From positions 10,108,807 to 10,172,806 of the forward strand of contig JASFXZ010000003.1 in NCBI GenBank assembly GCA_032209605.1: DNA of 64,000 bases, read 5' to 3'. The number at the start of each line of letters is the position of its first letter. Within the stretch, counting starts at the first letter, position 1. Positions 1 to 24,159 of this stretch are shown in pieces. The position numbers and the translations under genes were made by a program. The stretch is from Mactromeris polynyma (taxonomy: Eukaryota; Mollusca; Bivalvia; Venerida; Mactridae). The notes beneath the pieces are model-generated. The model was given only the letters and a program-made list of their open reading frames with translations. It did not search any database and had not been told where the DNA came from.

Positions 1-599
1 AGGTAGAGGAACAATGTTTGTCGATAACCACTAAATAGGAGAGGTGTCAATTTTGTAAAACGAAAAACAATGGCCAGGTTGGGCTACCCTGACGTACTCC
101 AATTTAAAGTTTTCATTAGATTAAAGTATTTTTCAATTAAATGTAGATGGCATTCAGTTTTATCAAAATGGTCCCAAATATATTTGTTTTTGGTAGATTA
201 TTATCAAATGCTTCCATTATCACTTGCCAATGGCGCAAGAAATCACAATCAACGGTCAAAAAGGATAATTATTATTTATTAGGCTGATCAATATGGCAAC
301 TAGTAGCGTTGATTACCTCCCTTGACAACGACGTAGACATTCTACAACAGCCACTTTTATATTATGAGCATAAGTGAGGTTTCACAAACGCGCTCCGAGA
401 CTCTTTTGTAATCATGCAGATCATCATTAACTTGGATTTGTAACATTCGCATTTTGACGCATCGTCACATTTGTCGATTTTCTTTCGTAAATCTGTAGTT
501 AAGTAACTTAAAAGAAGTGAAATATCATGCCAAGTACCTAAGCTATACTTGTTGCAAATTTCAATAACATCAAACCAATATTGACTGTGATATACTTGA

Positions 600-770
600 A
601 TTTAAACCGGGAAGTCGCGGTTGTTACCATTGACCACGTGAACTTCAAACTCGGAACACGTCGGCGATTATTATTAACTTCATGGACCGTTGAATATACG
701 GATATTAATGCGGCTGCTGATTGGAGGGATTGCTGTTAACATGGTCTAATTTTAGAATTATATGTTTACA
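600..770 (+). repeat. Upstream block shared by array copies
   Basis: This block recurs, with divergence, at about 14905-15130 (before A2), 37420-37480 continued at 42325-42420 (before B2, split by an insertion) and 51640-51790 (before A4). It marks the duplicated promoter-side part of the array unit. I recognise no gene in bases 1-600 before it. Confidence 0.7.
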
Positions 771-774
771 TCAG

Positions 775-794
775 CCAATGTGTATAAATATAAA
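775..794 (+). promoter_or_regulatory. CCAAT plus TATA-like promoter of A1
   Basis: CCAAT at 775-779 is followed at once by a TATAAATATAAA stretch (783-794), 53 bases before the ATG at 847. Related sequence precedes exon 1 of A2 (about 15150-15175) and A4. In B2 the stretch holding the TATA-like motif is missing. That it drives transcription is inferred from position and motif. Confidence 0.6.
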
Positions 795-846
795 GGGTAT
801 CTCTGTTGTTGGTAAATAGTTCATACATTTGATTGTAATAATAACC

Positions 847-12020
<11,174 letters not shown>

Positions 12021-12900
12021 GAAAATGTGGATGTTAGAGCCAAAAGCAAATATACATCGTATAATCAACGATCAGATAACTTGCTTGTTTGTACAGTGCA
12101 ATGTCTCCGGAGGAGCAACACCTTTGGGACGCACATTTTGACGATTTTGGAGAGGGTGCTGGCTCTGGAGAAGTTAAATTCTTCCTAAATTTATTCAATA
12201 TGATTGTTGAACAGAATGTTGTTTTATCAAGAGATGGCATCCCTAGAGAGGTTGTACTTGTTACAAAATTCTAAATTACCAGTTAATTCTTACGTATGTG
12301 TTAATTTAAACGCTGTAAACATCAAATGTGCAAGAGTTTGGTGACTGTTTTCTTGACAAAAAGTTGCACGAAACGACGTAAAAACCAACTTGTTCGGAAC
12401 TTTCATTGGAACGAAAGAAAAGACGTATATTAGGTGCTGTTTTCACTTTAGCAGCTAGTCGACAACCATACTATTCTTTGTTTAATGCAACCAGGGATCC
12501 AGAATATTACGCAATGTTGAATTGTGCAATGCTTTACATGTTGTTAAGTGTTTGTGTGAATGCTAGCTGCGTTACATGATGTTAAGTGTTTGGTTGAGTG
12601 TTAGCTATGTATGGCTATGATCTTTGATCTTATATGATTTAAAGTATAGTTCATTTGAGAGTTTAGCTTGTAGACTCGTTAATAGATAAGGTAAATTATA
12701 GTGTTTTCTTGAAGATTATAGTCTGGTATATCAACAAAATTAGCATAATTATTTTAACTGTAATTGTACAATATGTTCCTCAAATACCTTCTAAGGAAAA
12801 CTTATTTCCAAAGATGTGCCGATCAGGCTCAACTGTATGTATAGTATTGTTATTTATTTGTGTTTAATATCTTGCTATGAAATGATAATTAAAATCAGGT
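12021..12900 (+). other. 3' UTR and 3' flank of A1 with poly(A) signal
   Basis: After the stop, a block at 12080-12275 (TTTGGAGAGGGTGCTGGCTC and onward) is conserved after B1, B2 and A4. An ATTAAA at 12888-12893 aligns with AATAAA at 57571-57576 after A4. It is the likely cleavage signal, giving a 3' UTR of about 0.87 kb. Confidence 0.55.
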
Positions 12901-14060
12901 GATTCATGAAGGTGTTTTTACGTTTTTAAACACTTATTATTCTATGAATTCGTAGTGCACAAATACTGTCACTCCCTATATATGAACATCTAGTGTGCAG
13001 TCTATACTTTACAGAGATTGAACACAATGCATTTCGTTGTCTTATTTGATCACGAAGGATTTTCTGGTTGAAACTATTTGTCAAACTCTAGGATTAAATG
13101 CTAGGACTAGTAATGCACGTTTTAATGTGTACCCCCATGGAGAGGAATTTCAAGTTGCATATTGGGTGTCCATATTTCACCACTGCAAAAGGGAGTAACC
13201 CTTTCAATCAAGGTTAACACCATTTCCCAATATTTTTTCAGTTATATTTGGTGTTAATTTTGCTTAATCAGTTTTCTTGGTATTAATTATCAACCAGTAC
13301 TAACTTGCCCTAGCGCACGCAGCAACAATGTTTTCACAAGAATCGGAGGTGGGGGACAAATGACCGAAGCTAATTGTCACGGAAGGACATGACCTGACAA
13401 GCCCGGGATTTCCCGGACGACAGCCTGGCGCTCTTACCACTGAGCTCATCGGGCGGTCGGAAGCACACAACGTACATAATACATTATGTCGGATTCATAT
13501 TTAAATCAATTTACAAAGTGTACTGTAGAGAAAGGTAATCCTGCCCACGAGTGTACGTGTTAATATTAACATAGTCATAAATACCACTTTCGGTCTTTCT
13601 ATTCTAATTAATAGATTGTAGGATTAAAGGTACATATTAATCTTATTTCCTATCAAAATATGTCAAGTACTAATGTTTAGAAAATGGCTTGTTAATGTCT
13701 TCATACTGACGTTCAGTGAAACATTGCATTGTAAGTTTTCTTAAAAGCTTCCTGGAACTGCAAAACACAAGCCCGATACAGTTATTTCCCCTGCTAGCGC
13801 TACCTCGGCGCGTATGTCAGAATATCGGACACTTGTATGTGTGGTGTCGGGAAACATGTAAGAAAAGTGATAATGCAGTGTTGTAGAGTACATCTGTATA
13901 ATGCCAATTACTGCCGATTTTGTTATATTAATTAACAGAGCTAGTTTGTCCAAAAATAAGAGTATGTACCTTTAAGCAACATAACACCAAAATATAAATA
14001 CATGTACAAACAATCCAACTTATAATGTATTAATGAAAAGAAAGTAATTATGTTCGGTTA
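12901..14060. other. 3' flank of A1, shared with A4 and the A3 region
   Basis: Bases 12895-13030 match 57570-57710 (after A4), and 13115-13385 match 34634-35230 (between A3 and B2). No gene was found. A tRNA-like SINE head lies at 13384-13460; the remainder to 14060 shows nothing I recognise. Confidence 0.6.
13384..13460 (-). mobile_element. tRNA-derived SINE head
   Basis: The minus strand reads GATGAGCTCAGTGGTAAGAG, a clear tRNA A-box, followed by GCGCCAGGCTG and CCGGGAAATCCCGGGC. The paralogous place near 35230 lacks it, so it inserted after that duplication. The normal T-arm is missing, so a working tRNA gene is unlikely. Confidence 0.55.
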
Positions 14061-14071
14061 ACAATGTACTG

Positions 14072-14232
14072 CAGTCGGACCTCGTTTATTCGACAACTTT
14101 TTATCCGAATACTTGGTATTATCCGAAATAATTATCGAATCCCGATGTATCTTCTTAGACATGTCGAATTGAAATGGGCTAATCGAGATAAAATTTCGAA
14201 ACCGATTAATTCGAATGAACGGAGCCGACTGT
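14072..14232. mobile_element. MITE family 2 upstream of A2
   Basis: It runs from CAGTCGGACCTCGTTTATTC to GAACGGAGCCGACTG. The matching copy upstream of B2 is at 35687-35868. Confidence 0.75.
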
Positions 14233-14438
14233 GGTTTTAGAATGGTGATAATCCAGTATGTCCTATTTCATTATATGATTTGCTTTTCCACCGTCACATC
14301 TAATTTGAACAGTATGCGTCAAAAAAAATCATCAATTTGAGCATTTCAATTCGTCAGTCTTATTGACATATCTGACACGTTACGGTTAAATGTCTTCTTT
14401 AATTGGTAAAGAGGAGAAAATAACTTCATGTACTTATG

Positions 14439-14619
14439 TACAATAAAACCTCAATAATAAGACCAACATTGGGACTCTTGAAAACTGGTCTTCTTATTTA
14501 GGTGGTCTTAATATTTAGGATGAATAAGGAGCACAACTGTGAAAATGGACTTAAAACCGTGTAATTAATTTTGAAATGGTCTTATTATTGAGGTGGTCTT
14601 TGTGTGAAGTGTAACTGTA
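14439..14619. mobile_element. MITE family 1 upstream of A2
   Basis: It runs from TACAATAAAACCTCAATAAT to GTGTAACTGTA with internal GGTCTTATTATTGAGGTGGT. A second, more diverged copy follows at 14711-14885. Both recur upstream of B2 (36921-37077 and about 37140-37325). Confidence 0.7.
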
Positions 14620-15194
14620 CTCTTTGATATACATTTACTCTTCCCCTTGTGTTTGGAAAATCTTCAATTAATTGAGCCTTGATTTAGAACGATTATGAAT
14701 GACTAACATTACTTAAAAACCTCGACATTAAGACCACCTTATTTATAAGACTGTATTTATGGTCCAGGTTTTCAATACTTCTACAATATCATATCCGATA
14801 TTTATACTCGATAATCAGACCACCTCACGGCTAAGATCGACTTGCTTCAGTATAATAGTGGTCTTATTATTGATGTTTCATTGTATAAGTTTATCAGTAC
14901 ATACTTGAATTTAAACCAGGAAGTTGCGGTTGTTATCATTTACCACGTGAACTTCATCACTCGGAACACCTCGGGGAGTACTAGCATAAATAACATTTGT
15001 ATTCCGAACTCTGCCGGGTACCGCCGAGTAGTAACGATTGGAACTTCATGGACCGTTGAATATACGGACATAGATTGTTGAAATTGCGGCCGCTGATTAG
15101 AGAGATTGCTGTAAACATGGTCTAATTTTAGAATTCTATATTTACATCAGCCAATGTGTATACATATAAAGGGTATTTGATTGTAATAATAACC

Positions 15195-16448
15195 ATGCAA
15201 GCGTGTCCATTGAAATGCGTGATAGTGGGAGACGGGTAAGTGGACATTAAATGTTATATTTTACAATAAATACCTGAATATAAAATATTGTAAAACCATC
15301 GATCAGAATAAAAAATAATTAATTTATTGTTTCAACAGATTTCTTTAAAGCCACAAAGACTTGTACTGGGTTAGTAAATAAAATAATATGTTAGGAATTT
15401 TTTTTTCGCACTTTTGAAGATGTCGAAAATATATATTTGACATGTGATATGTTATTTTATTACAGTTTAGTTTAAACTTATTGATTTTACATCGATTGTG
15501 AAGCAAGTTCTTGCAACTTATACTTATCATTCTTGATGTCTGCTTCCTGGCTATTAACCAGTACTCGTGTCTAATTAGATACTGCAGTTCGTGATCGAAC
15601 CCCGCTCATCGCCGGGATCAAACTCACGACCTTCGGATCAGGAGTCGGGCGCTCGGCCACTGCGCCTCCAAACAATTTTACTTAGATTGTGAAACAAGTT
15701 TAATAAACCATGTACACTCGTTGACTGCTTCCTGGTTTTCTAGGCAGAACTCCCGACAATACCGGGTTCGTACTCGGACATTCGGACCAGGCCCCGGACT
15801 CAGATGTTCCACCCCTCAGGCACTACCACCGCAGTAATCAGTTTCACGTGATTTTAAGTTAAAATAGCTGATATATTGGAACTAAAAATTACTGCACATT
15901 TAATGCGTTTTAATTTTACATGAAGAACCGTAGGGAAACGTGTTTGCTTATGAGTCATACCCAGAATGCATTTCCTGGAGAATACATACCGACGGTGTAA
16001 GTAGCATTTACTTTTATCATATATTTTCTTGTTTTTACTATTAGAATATAGTACCGTAAAACCTCACTTATACACCACCTCAGTAATAAGACCAGTTTTC
16101 ATGGATCCCAATGGTGGTCTCATTATTGAGGTTTTACTGTAGTTAGAATGTTCTAACAAGCAAATATGAAGCAATGCCAAATATATCTGAGATTATGAGC
16201 CTGAGCTTGGAGATCAGTCGCAAAACCCCAGCCTCTGATTGGTTGGTTTTGAGCAAAGTCATAAGATTGACCAATAGCACATTATTCTCTCTCTTTTACA
16301 TTGGTATTTAATTCTAAATTTGCAGGCACGGTCATTAGTCCAGAAAATTGGTGCATATAAGTATGTTGAATGCTCGGCAAAATTGCAAGAGGGTGTCAAT
16401 GCAATTTTTGACGAAGTACTAAAGGCCGTTTTGCATTCGGATACATGA
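15195..16448 (+). pseudogene. Rac-like copy A2, exons 1, 2 and part of 6 only
   Basis: Exon 1 (15195-15235) reads [14 protein letters not shown] with a normal donor. Exon 2 (from 15926, acceptor changed to TGAAG) has lost one A after GGGAAA, shifting the frame inside the P-loop lysine/threonine region; its end near 15996 is otherwise normal. About 280 bases into intron 2 the sequence jumps to the end of intron 5 and a type A exon 6 (16326-16448) reading [20 protein letters not shown]. That exon stops after HSDT, where unrelated sequence begins, so the CKIF box is gone. Exons 3-5 are deleted. Not a working gene. Confidence 0.85.
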
Positions 16449-17359
16449 CATAAAACAGAGAGGTATGTATTCTTGCTTTATTAACTGCATATCTTCTTCT
16501 TCTTAAAAACACCGTCATGCTTGACTTTTACGTTGTGGTGCAGAGTGACTTAATAAATAGCATAAATAAAAGGATAGGTGGAGAGAGTCAGATCAAAGGC
16601 AGAAAGTATATAAGGTGCCCAACAGCTTTCCTTCCCTCATGTCAGACCAATCCCGCTACCGTAGTGGTCCTGGTATTCACCCGACCGGCACAGCTCTAAC
16701 AGTCATCGGTTCTCGTTCTAACAATATGGGCTAATCAATTTTGAAGCATATCCGTGTGTTGAACGTTTTGTTTAATACTAGTTAGGCAAAGACATTTGAT
16801 GTCAACATTGAAGAATGTGTATTTTTGCTGGTGTGTTAACTTTATGACACCGTGTACCTATGACAAAACTTATCTATTTCAATCGAATAGCATACATGTT
16901 GAAATATATCCTTTGATATTGCACTATATTATGCAGAATCAATCTCCGGTGGTATATTTATATCGAATGTATTCTACTTACCATTGTATGTTTGAAACAT
17001 ACATTGCTTTGGCTTTATTTGATATCATGTTAAACAATTTTGTAACAAGTCGATTATATGTATGAATGTGAATGTGAAATAACAAAACTTAACGTGCAAT
17101 ATTGAATTGCAATGTCCGTGACCTTAACTAATTAATATCTACTCGGTATTAATTAAAATATATTAAAAAAAATAACTTGTACTTTCATAATGATATTTTT
17201 ACTTGTGTAAGAAATGGAGATCAATGCCTGTACATAAATATACTGTATATTATCATGTATATAAATCTAAGAATTAGATTTGCTATGAAAAGAGTATGTA
17301 ATTTGTGTACTTGAGTGTAGTTTTGAATTATTTTTGCATTTCATTTTATATGTTTTCAG

Positions 17360-19288
17360 CAAAAGAAAAAGTTGATTCCATAAAGACTGGGAGAGGAACG
17401 ATTGAGGAGGCATCGCCTTCTCAATCGTTGCTGTTGCAACGTACTGGAGATCGGCCTGGGATATCATGGCTGATTGAACCTGTGGATACTGAGGGTATGA
17501 TTACATTATTCATCTAACACATACATGTGGTTAAATATGAGTTTTTTCATATATCACATATATAATTAAATGAAAGTGCAAATGTTTGACTTTCATGAAC
17601 AAGGAAATATTTAACATACTACAGGCAACATGACTAACAACTAAAATGACATGCTATACAAATAAACTAATGTATTTACATCTAGTAAATACCATCATTT
17701 ATATATTTTCAAATTCTAGTTATTTTTTGACGTGCATATATAATTGGTTTTATCATACGGTCAATTAAATCATTACAGCGGAAATTTGTGTGGTGGAACA
17801 AGTGGCCAGTACCTCAAAAGAACTACCATGTTCACAGAATACAGGTAATTGATTTTAACATGTTTTGTATTTTATCAAAATTATCAATTGCAGATTACTT
17901 ATTTTGAGCTAAGAATCCATGTGTTGATCTATTAATTAGAATCATGATGCTTTGGAATCTATGGAATGCATGATTGGTATATTCTGCTGATCACCATACC
18001 AGTAGATGGTTTGAAATGGTGTTATTCATCACTATGGTGTAGTTGTAGATTTTCTCCCTGACACAGATTATCACCGATTCTATGTATGCAGTTTTCTCAA
18101 TGCACAGGTAAAGAAATAACACAACACTCATTGTCTTTCTGCCAAAAAAAAATGAATATGTGTAATTGTGCAGTTACTGTATGCACTAGAGTTTTGTTCA
18201 CAGTTTTCATGAGTTGTATTACTGTGATAAATTGTACACAAACATTTAAACTCACAAATTCATAAGTTGACAGTTGTAAAAAGACTTTCAAAGTCAAAAT
18301 ATCATAATGTTTATGAAAACTAATTGAGCAATGCTATGGTACTTACAATCTTTTCTATAATTGACGTCATTTAAAGAAAACGCAACAAGTGATGTTATTA
18401 TTTGCTTGTTTGTTTTCTGGAAATAACATCACTTAAGGATTTATGTATGTACATAATTTAACTGTTCAATACTGATTCATACCATTGCTTGCATTTTTTA
18501 CAATTCCAGAAAACACTTTTAATTCAATTGATGAAGTAACCAATGAAGACTTGACTGTAAAATCACATGGAAATGGTAATAATTAACATAAATATAAGAA
18601 CCATAATAATTGATATTTTGGTTAAAAAAAATATTATGTGCAAAACACAACCTGCATAAGGTATTGTCAATTAGTCCAATAATGGTGATTTGATTTTGAC
18701 TTTATTATTGACTATTAACATTTATAAGACCAAGTAAACATGATAAATAAAACAACAATATATACCATCTATAACAGACATATAAACATATATATGGACA
18801 CATCTTATTCTAGTTTAACATCATATACTTGTATTGTGTTGATAGTTGATAATTTCCAAAAGATGTTCAACATTATCAGACAAATACATGATTAAGCACG
18901 TTTAGATGTTGTGTACAATGTACATATATGGCCAAAGTATTTTAAAAATGTCAAAGTATATGTACACCAAGACTGTCCTTCAATATTATGTATGAAGTTG
19001 ATTATATGGCTACCATGGCCATAATGCCCTATATTTTGACCAATGTTATTAATTCATTGCAGGTAAAGCACAAAAGAAAAAAAACGCTCGTTTCAAGAAT
19101 TGGAAAAGGACACTGTTATTAATGAAAACAGGAAATACAAAGAAGAAATTAAAAAATTGAAACTCGAACAGGATAAATTACAAGTAGAAATAGAACTGAA
19201 AAAAATGAAAATGACCTATTACAGTTTAAAGGTTCAGCAACTATGTTCTGAACCTTTTGCTTTGGATATGTTGTCAAAAGAATATTAA
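17360..19288 (+). pseudogene. C-terminal part of a Myb/SANT-like Harbinger partner gene
   Basis: Four putative exons, 17360-17494, 17779-17844, 18510-18575 and 19063-19288, have consistent phase-1 GT-AG junctions. Peptides include LLLQRTGDRPGISWLIEP, AEICVVEQVASTSKELPC, ENTFNSIDEVTNEDLTVK and a final lysine/glutamate-rich coiled coil ending LDMLSKEY. The coiled coil, reading LEKDTVINENRKYKEEIKKL, is in another frame from the splice-predicted one because of an A-run near 19076-19084 (8 As), so there is a frameshift. The N-terminal Myb domain was not found. Neighbouring transposase and the late coiled coil suggest the Harbinger Myb-like cofactor; family assignment is inference. Confidence 0.5.
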
Positions 19289-20391
19289 CTTAATGGCGAT
19301 AACTTTGGCACAAATTTGGACGTAATTATTTTTCATATGATTTCATCGAGTATTGTGAAAAATTTAAAAACTGTTTCCCCAGATCATCCATTATTCCTTC
19401 TGTCCAAATTCCTTTAAATATAGATTCAAAATTGTTTTACCTTTACAAAGAAAGTATTTGCATCCGAATGAGTAGTCCATAGAGTGGCATCCATGTCATA
19501 TGGACACATCTAGTTTAATATCACATACTTGTATATTACTGACATAAAACATGTTATGATACATTAGTCAATTTCTATCTTAAAACATGTCATATTAGGG
19601 AATATCTGTTATCTTTTCAAGTTTTGGTATATGACAAAAACATTTATGTTGATAATTTACAATAGATAAAATATGGTTAATAATTCTATATGCATAATCA
19701 CATAATGGTCTTGTTTCAGAAATTTTTACTAATAGATCTGCCACCTGTTGTAAAGTTACAAATAGTTTTTAAACATGCTACTGATGTAAGGCTGCATAAT
19801 GGCACATGTTTATATACATATTAATATACTAAATATACTATAGATAAACGGTTAATATCTGCATATAGTATAGCTTAGACAAACCAAATGTCTACACACA
19901 AATAAAACAGATCAAAATTGCCAAGCGAACAATGATGTTATTCCTTAAATATTAATGTTATTTAACATACATGTAATGGTAATTATTTTACAAACATGTA
20001 CTGGTAATATCATCCAATAAGTGTTAATATTGCAAGAAGTATATTTTTATATCACCACTGACCAATTTTGAATAAAACTTCCCTATGAAAGTGTAAGTGG
20101 TATCATATTCCAATTACTGGCTATATTAATACTTATGTATTTCAAGAAATTGAATTAGAGTACTGAGAATGGAATTTTATTATTACGCACATTATTGCAG
20201 TTAAAACATTTTATCCCTTTCAATTACAGGGCATACTCTACAAATCCTTAAATACCAATACATATATGTTTATTAACTGAATAAAGATGATGCACAATTC
20301 AGAAATGAGTATTACATATCTGCTGTGTTACTGCAGCCCCATCAATATTACCAGCATCAATATCAGTGTTTGCTTGACCGTCTGGATCTAC

Positions 20392-20760
20392 TTAATCTGT
20401 GGGCCCAACATCTTCATTTTGTCTAATTGCAATGTTATGCAGCACTGCACATGCAACAGTAACGATTGCTGATTTCTGAGGAGACATCCTCAATCCTGTC
20501 GATAAACAATCAAACCGTCTTTTCAGTATTCCGAATGTCTGCTCAATAACAACTCGTCCTCGGCACAACGCGTTATTGTATCGTTGTTGGTGGTTATCTC
20601 GAACTACAATAAATGGTGTCATCAAAAATTTCCGACAGGGATAACCAGAATCGCCCAACATAATTCCTTGAAATTCACCTGAAATATAGTATTCATATTG
20701 CTCACTTCCATACCAGACAGTTACATCATCATTGGTGCTCAAAATTCGGTTAATGTACAA
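20392..20760 (-). pseudogene. HARBI1-like transposase (DDE), C-terminal exon
   Basis: The minus-strand ORF includes GIMLGDSGYPCRKFLMTPF (second catalytic Asp in GDSGYP), NNALCRGRVVIEQTFGILKR (third catalytic Glu in the IEQTFG context) and ACAVLHNIAI near the end. These are hallmarks of PIF/Harbinger nucleases. TATATTTCAG before GEFQG suggests the true exon starts at 20678 and the upstream part of the ORF is intron. No N-terminal half with the first Asp was found up to 21360, so the copy is incomplete. Normal length is about 350 residues. Confidence 0.8.
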
Positions 20761-20854
20761 TAACGTATACTTATATATTATATGAAATATCTTGATTGCA
20801 TTGCAATTGTGTGTTTTTTCAGTGAATGCAATACATAGAGGATCTTACATGAGT

Positions 20855-20951
20855 TGTTCATGTTTTATTGAATTTATTAAACGAGTCGGTCAAAAATGAT
20901 ATAATGCGAGGCTTGGCCGACGAGTTTAATTAATTCAATAAAATATGAACA
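20855..20951. mobile_element. Foldback inverted repeat (MITE-like)
   Basis: The arms 20855-20893 and 20913-20951 pair over about 39 bases with few mismatches (GTTCATGTTTTATTGAATTT on the left). Weaker pairing extends outward to about 20825 and 20980. Confidence 0.65.
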
Positions 20952-21364
20952 CGAATGCTAGATTCTATTTATCACATAACTTGTAAACGGGCTTAAAACA
21001 AAAAAAAATCACACAGACTCGTTTCTCTATATCATATACTTATATGTTATATGAAGCATATTATGATCTAAGGATTTCATTTAAATTTGATCATAATGTG
21101 CACAATTGTAGACCATTTAAAATATACATATTTAATCATGTAGCATTTCATGTTATGCAACTTCTATAATATATTGTGTGATTGTATGAATGTTAAAAAA
21201 CAATGGATAATTTCGATTTACAGTGATTGTATAAATGAAATAGTTGTGATTACTGTCAGTGTATTGCATTTTTAACTTTGTTTACATCTCAGAATTTAAC
21301 ACAGTTTGTTTGTACATTGTCAATCTATAAGTATTGTTAATCAATGCATATATACCTCTCTCAA

Positions 21365-23501
21365 ATTTGTCGCACTATCTACTGTCTCTCTGATTACGCA
21401 TTTTGTATAAAAAAGATGAATCAGGATGTAGAGTTATAACAAAAGTGTTTTCTTAACTGGCACCTGACTATATTTGTCAACAAAAATATTTGAAATAAAT
21501 TTAAGATTAACCAATCAATTTCTGCGTTCATCAGGAGGCTTGGTGCTGTTTGGACGCATAGCGAAACCATACTAATAAGACCAACCGTTGTTTTGAAGAA
21601 AATCTGTCTTAGTAGTGAGGTGATCTAATTATCAAGTGAAAATATGTAAGAAAATTAAGCACTGGTTCATGAAAGTAAGGTCTTATTAATTAGCTGGTCT
21701 TAATTTTATGGTTGTCTTTAAGTGAATTTTGTGTAAAATGTTGAATAAGGTAAATTGGTTTAAATTTAATTGCACGAGGCTGAAATGAGTAGTGCGAGTA
21801 TCAAGTGATGAATTTATGTTATCAACTATAATTTTGTCTTGTGATATTGTTATAGCTATTTAAATGTCTGACAGACAGACATGCCACTTGGCGTTAATGA
21901 AGGTTATAAATTTGTCTATTGTAATGTGTATGTTTTTATTTGTGTCTTAATGTTAACTTGAAGTACAGTTTAATCTCTCAAGAGCGGGGTTCTTATCAAC
22001 AATAACCTCTCTTCTCAACAACATTATTGATATTTCCTGTTATGATATTTTACCATTAATTTAACCTCTCAAGTACAACAACCTCTCATTAGCATCCAAA
22101 CTGTGCATATCCCGAACATTTGTTTCTTTTCTTGTTTTACTATTAGAATATAGTATAGTAAAACGTCACTTACAGACCACCTCAGTAATAAGACCACCTA
22201 AAAATTATGAACACAATTTTCAAGTCAATTTTCACTGTTTTGCTCTTTATTCAACCTCAATATTAAGACCACCTCAATAATAATTCAAGTTTTCTAGAGT
22301 CCCAAAGATGACCTTTTTATTGAGGTTTTACTGTATTTAGAATGTTTTAGTAAGCGGATTTGAAGCAATGCCAAACTATGTCTAAGGTTATGAGTCTGAG
22401 TTTGGAGATCAGTCGCAAAACCCCAGCCTCTGATTGGTTGGTTTTGAGCAGAGTCATAAGATTGACCAATAGTAAGGCTGCACTCTGATACTGACTTCCA
22501 AAGTCCAGATTTGTAAATCTGAACCAGTGTGTGGTACGTAATGCGGTACACAAATTGCTCAGGAAACTATAACCCAGTCGGTGTAACACAATTCGCTTAA
22601 TTATTGCAAGAAAAAAATAAAATCAATCGTTTAAATAGTATGTGTTTTGTAAACTTTTATCAGATAGATTGCAATAGATGACATCTTAAATGATAATATG
22701 CATAGATAGCAAGTGTTCATGTAATAGATTGATACAAATAAAGTCAACCTCGTTCATTCGAATTGATTGGGTCCGAAATTATATTTCGAATAATACATGG
22801 TTTCGAATAGACCATTTCAATTCGACAAACATATGAAGATACATCGGGACCTGATATTTATTTCGGATGAAACCAAGTATTTGGTTGTCGAATCAACCGG
22901 TGTCCGAGTGTATCTGCTTTTGTTGATTTAGTAGGCCTACTGTTGGAAATATATTCTCTGTTTTAGTCGTAAACAAGTTTTAAGATACATACATGACACT
23001 TTTATCAATATAATAGATTTATGATGTTAAACATATACTGGTCAAAAGAGCTAACTGGCTATTTTGCATTTTGAGTATTCAATAAATGACAAATTCGATA
23101 AACGTGATTTTTTACAGATTTATATCAAATTCTTTTATAGTTCAATTCATTTGTCATGGGTACTATATGACCCTTGAGTTGACCCTTTGACCTCTGGATT
23201 TTCCAAATGGCCACATTTTTACCCGGCTTAGGATTCTTGTTGAAGGGTGAATCTTTCTCTAAATTATAGGTATTTTGGTTATAAAATGGTAAAATCCAGT
23301 AAACAATTATCAAAATGACCCTTAAGAATCAGCACCTAGTAAAACCCCTGCTTGTTATTGCTTACTGTAATCAAAGTCAACATAATCAGTAACTTTTAAA
23401 CACTGTGTGAAATAGTACTGGCGGGTTAGCTCTTTGGTCCAGTATATACTAGTACAGACATCTGCATGGGTGGCAGTAGTTGTGATTTATATTTATGGCA
23501 G
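21365..23501. other. Intron 2 remnant of type B copy B1
   Basis: It matches intron 2 of B2 (43405-45039) in order: the TGAATCAGGATGTAGAG block, a family 4-like piece (21965-22098), family 1 MITE 22155-22335 and family 2 MITE 22739-22912. Exons 1 and 2 of this unit are absent because the Harbinger-like region abuts it. Confidence 0.65.
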
Positions 23502-23978
23502 GGGCAGTTCGTATGGACTTAATATTATGGTCGACAAGAAATGTTGTACGATACAACTTTGGGATACTGCCAGGCAGTCGGACTACGACAGACTGAGACC
23601 ACTGTCTTATCCACAAACGGTAAATATTACATAAACCAATATTCTATTGGTCAGGAATGCGCATGTTTCTATTTTATTAGCTTAATATGGAAATATGTCA
23701 TATTGACTAGTAGCGTTGTACAAAGCAGAGAACACACGTTAAGCAAAGTGGTCTTGGGACTGAGCCCCTGATCCGAAGGTTGTAGGTTCGGGTTCGAATC
23801 CCGCCTTGGGCGAAGCTGAGCCACACATTGTTCACAACTCCTGCATTATGAGTACTGGTTAGTTACCTAGAAAGTAGTTATCGACAGTTATCAGTTTAAG
23901 TTGTAAGAAATTATTTCACAATGCATGTAAAATAAATAAGTTCAAAATGTACCATATCACAACAATGGAACTACTTTT

Positions 23979-24159
23979 ATAGTAAAACCTCACTTGAAGA
24001 CCACCTTGATTATAAGACCACTTCAAAATTAAGATCACAATCCTCAAGTTCACTTTCGCTGTTTTGTTCTTTATTAAACCTAAATATTGAGACCACATCA
24101 AAATTCAATCCATTTTCAAAGGTCCCAAGGGTGGTCTTATTATTGAGGTTTCGCTGTAT
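23979..24159. mobile_element. MITE family 1 in intron 3 of B1
   Basis: It runs from AGTAAAACCTCACTTGAAGA to TTATTGAGGTTTCGCTGTA. It shares its position with 47037-47219 in B2 and 9151-9329 in A1. Confidence 0.75.

Larger units (their letters stand above)
16449..21360. mobile_element. PIF/Harbinger-like region between A2 and B1
   Basis: It lies between the broken exon 6 of A2 and the point (about 21365) where intron 2 sequence of a type B unit resumes, as judged against 43405-43570. It holds a plus-strand remnant of a Harbinger partner gene (17360-19288) and a minus-strand HARBI1-like transposase end (20392-20760), arranged tail to tail. I could not identify terminal inverted repeats. Stretches 16449-17359 and 19289-20391 show no recognisable gene. 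Confidence 0.55.

Noticed and set aside
12089..12274. 61-codon ORF in the 3' UTR of A1, with a matching 60-codon ORF after A4 (56776-56958), ending NMIVEQNVVLSR and on
   Set aside because: Differences between the two copies fall mostly at first and second codon positions, and the B1 and B2 versions carry stops or indels. The block is a shared UTR, not a conserved protein.
23756..23813. tRNA gene in intron 3
   Set aside because: It has a good B-box but no proper cloverleaf, and it recurs at the same place in four array copies, so it is a SINE head duplicated with the array.
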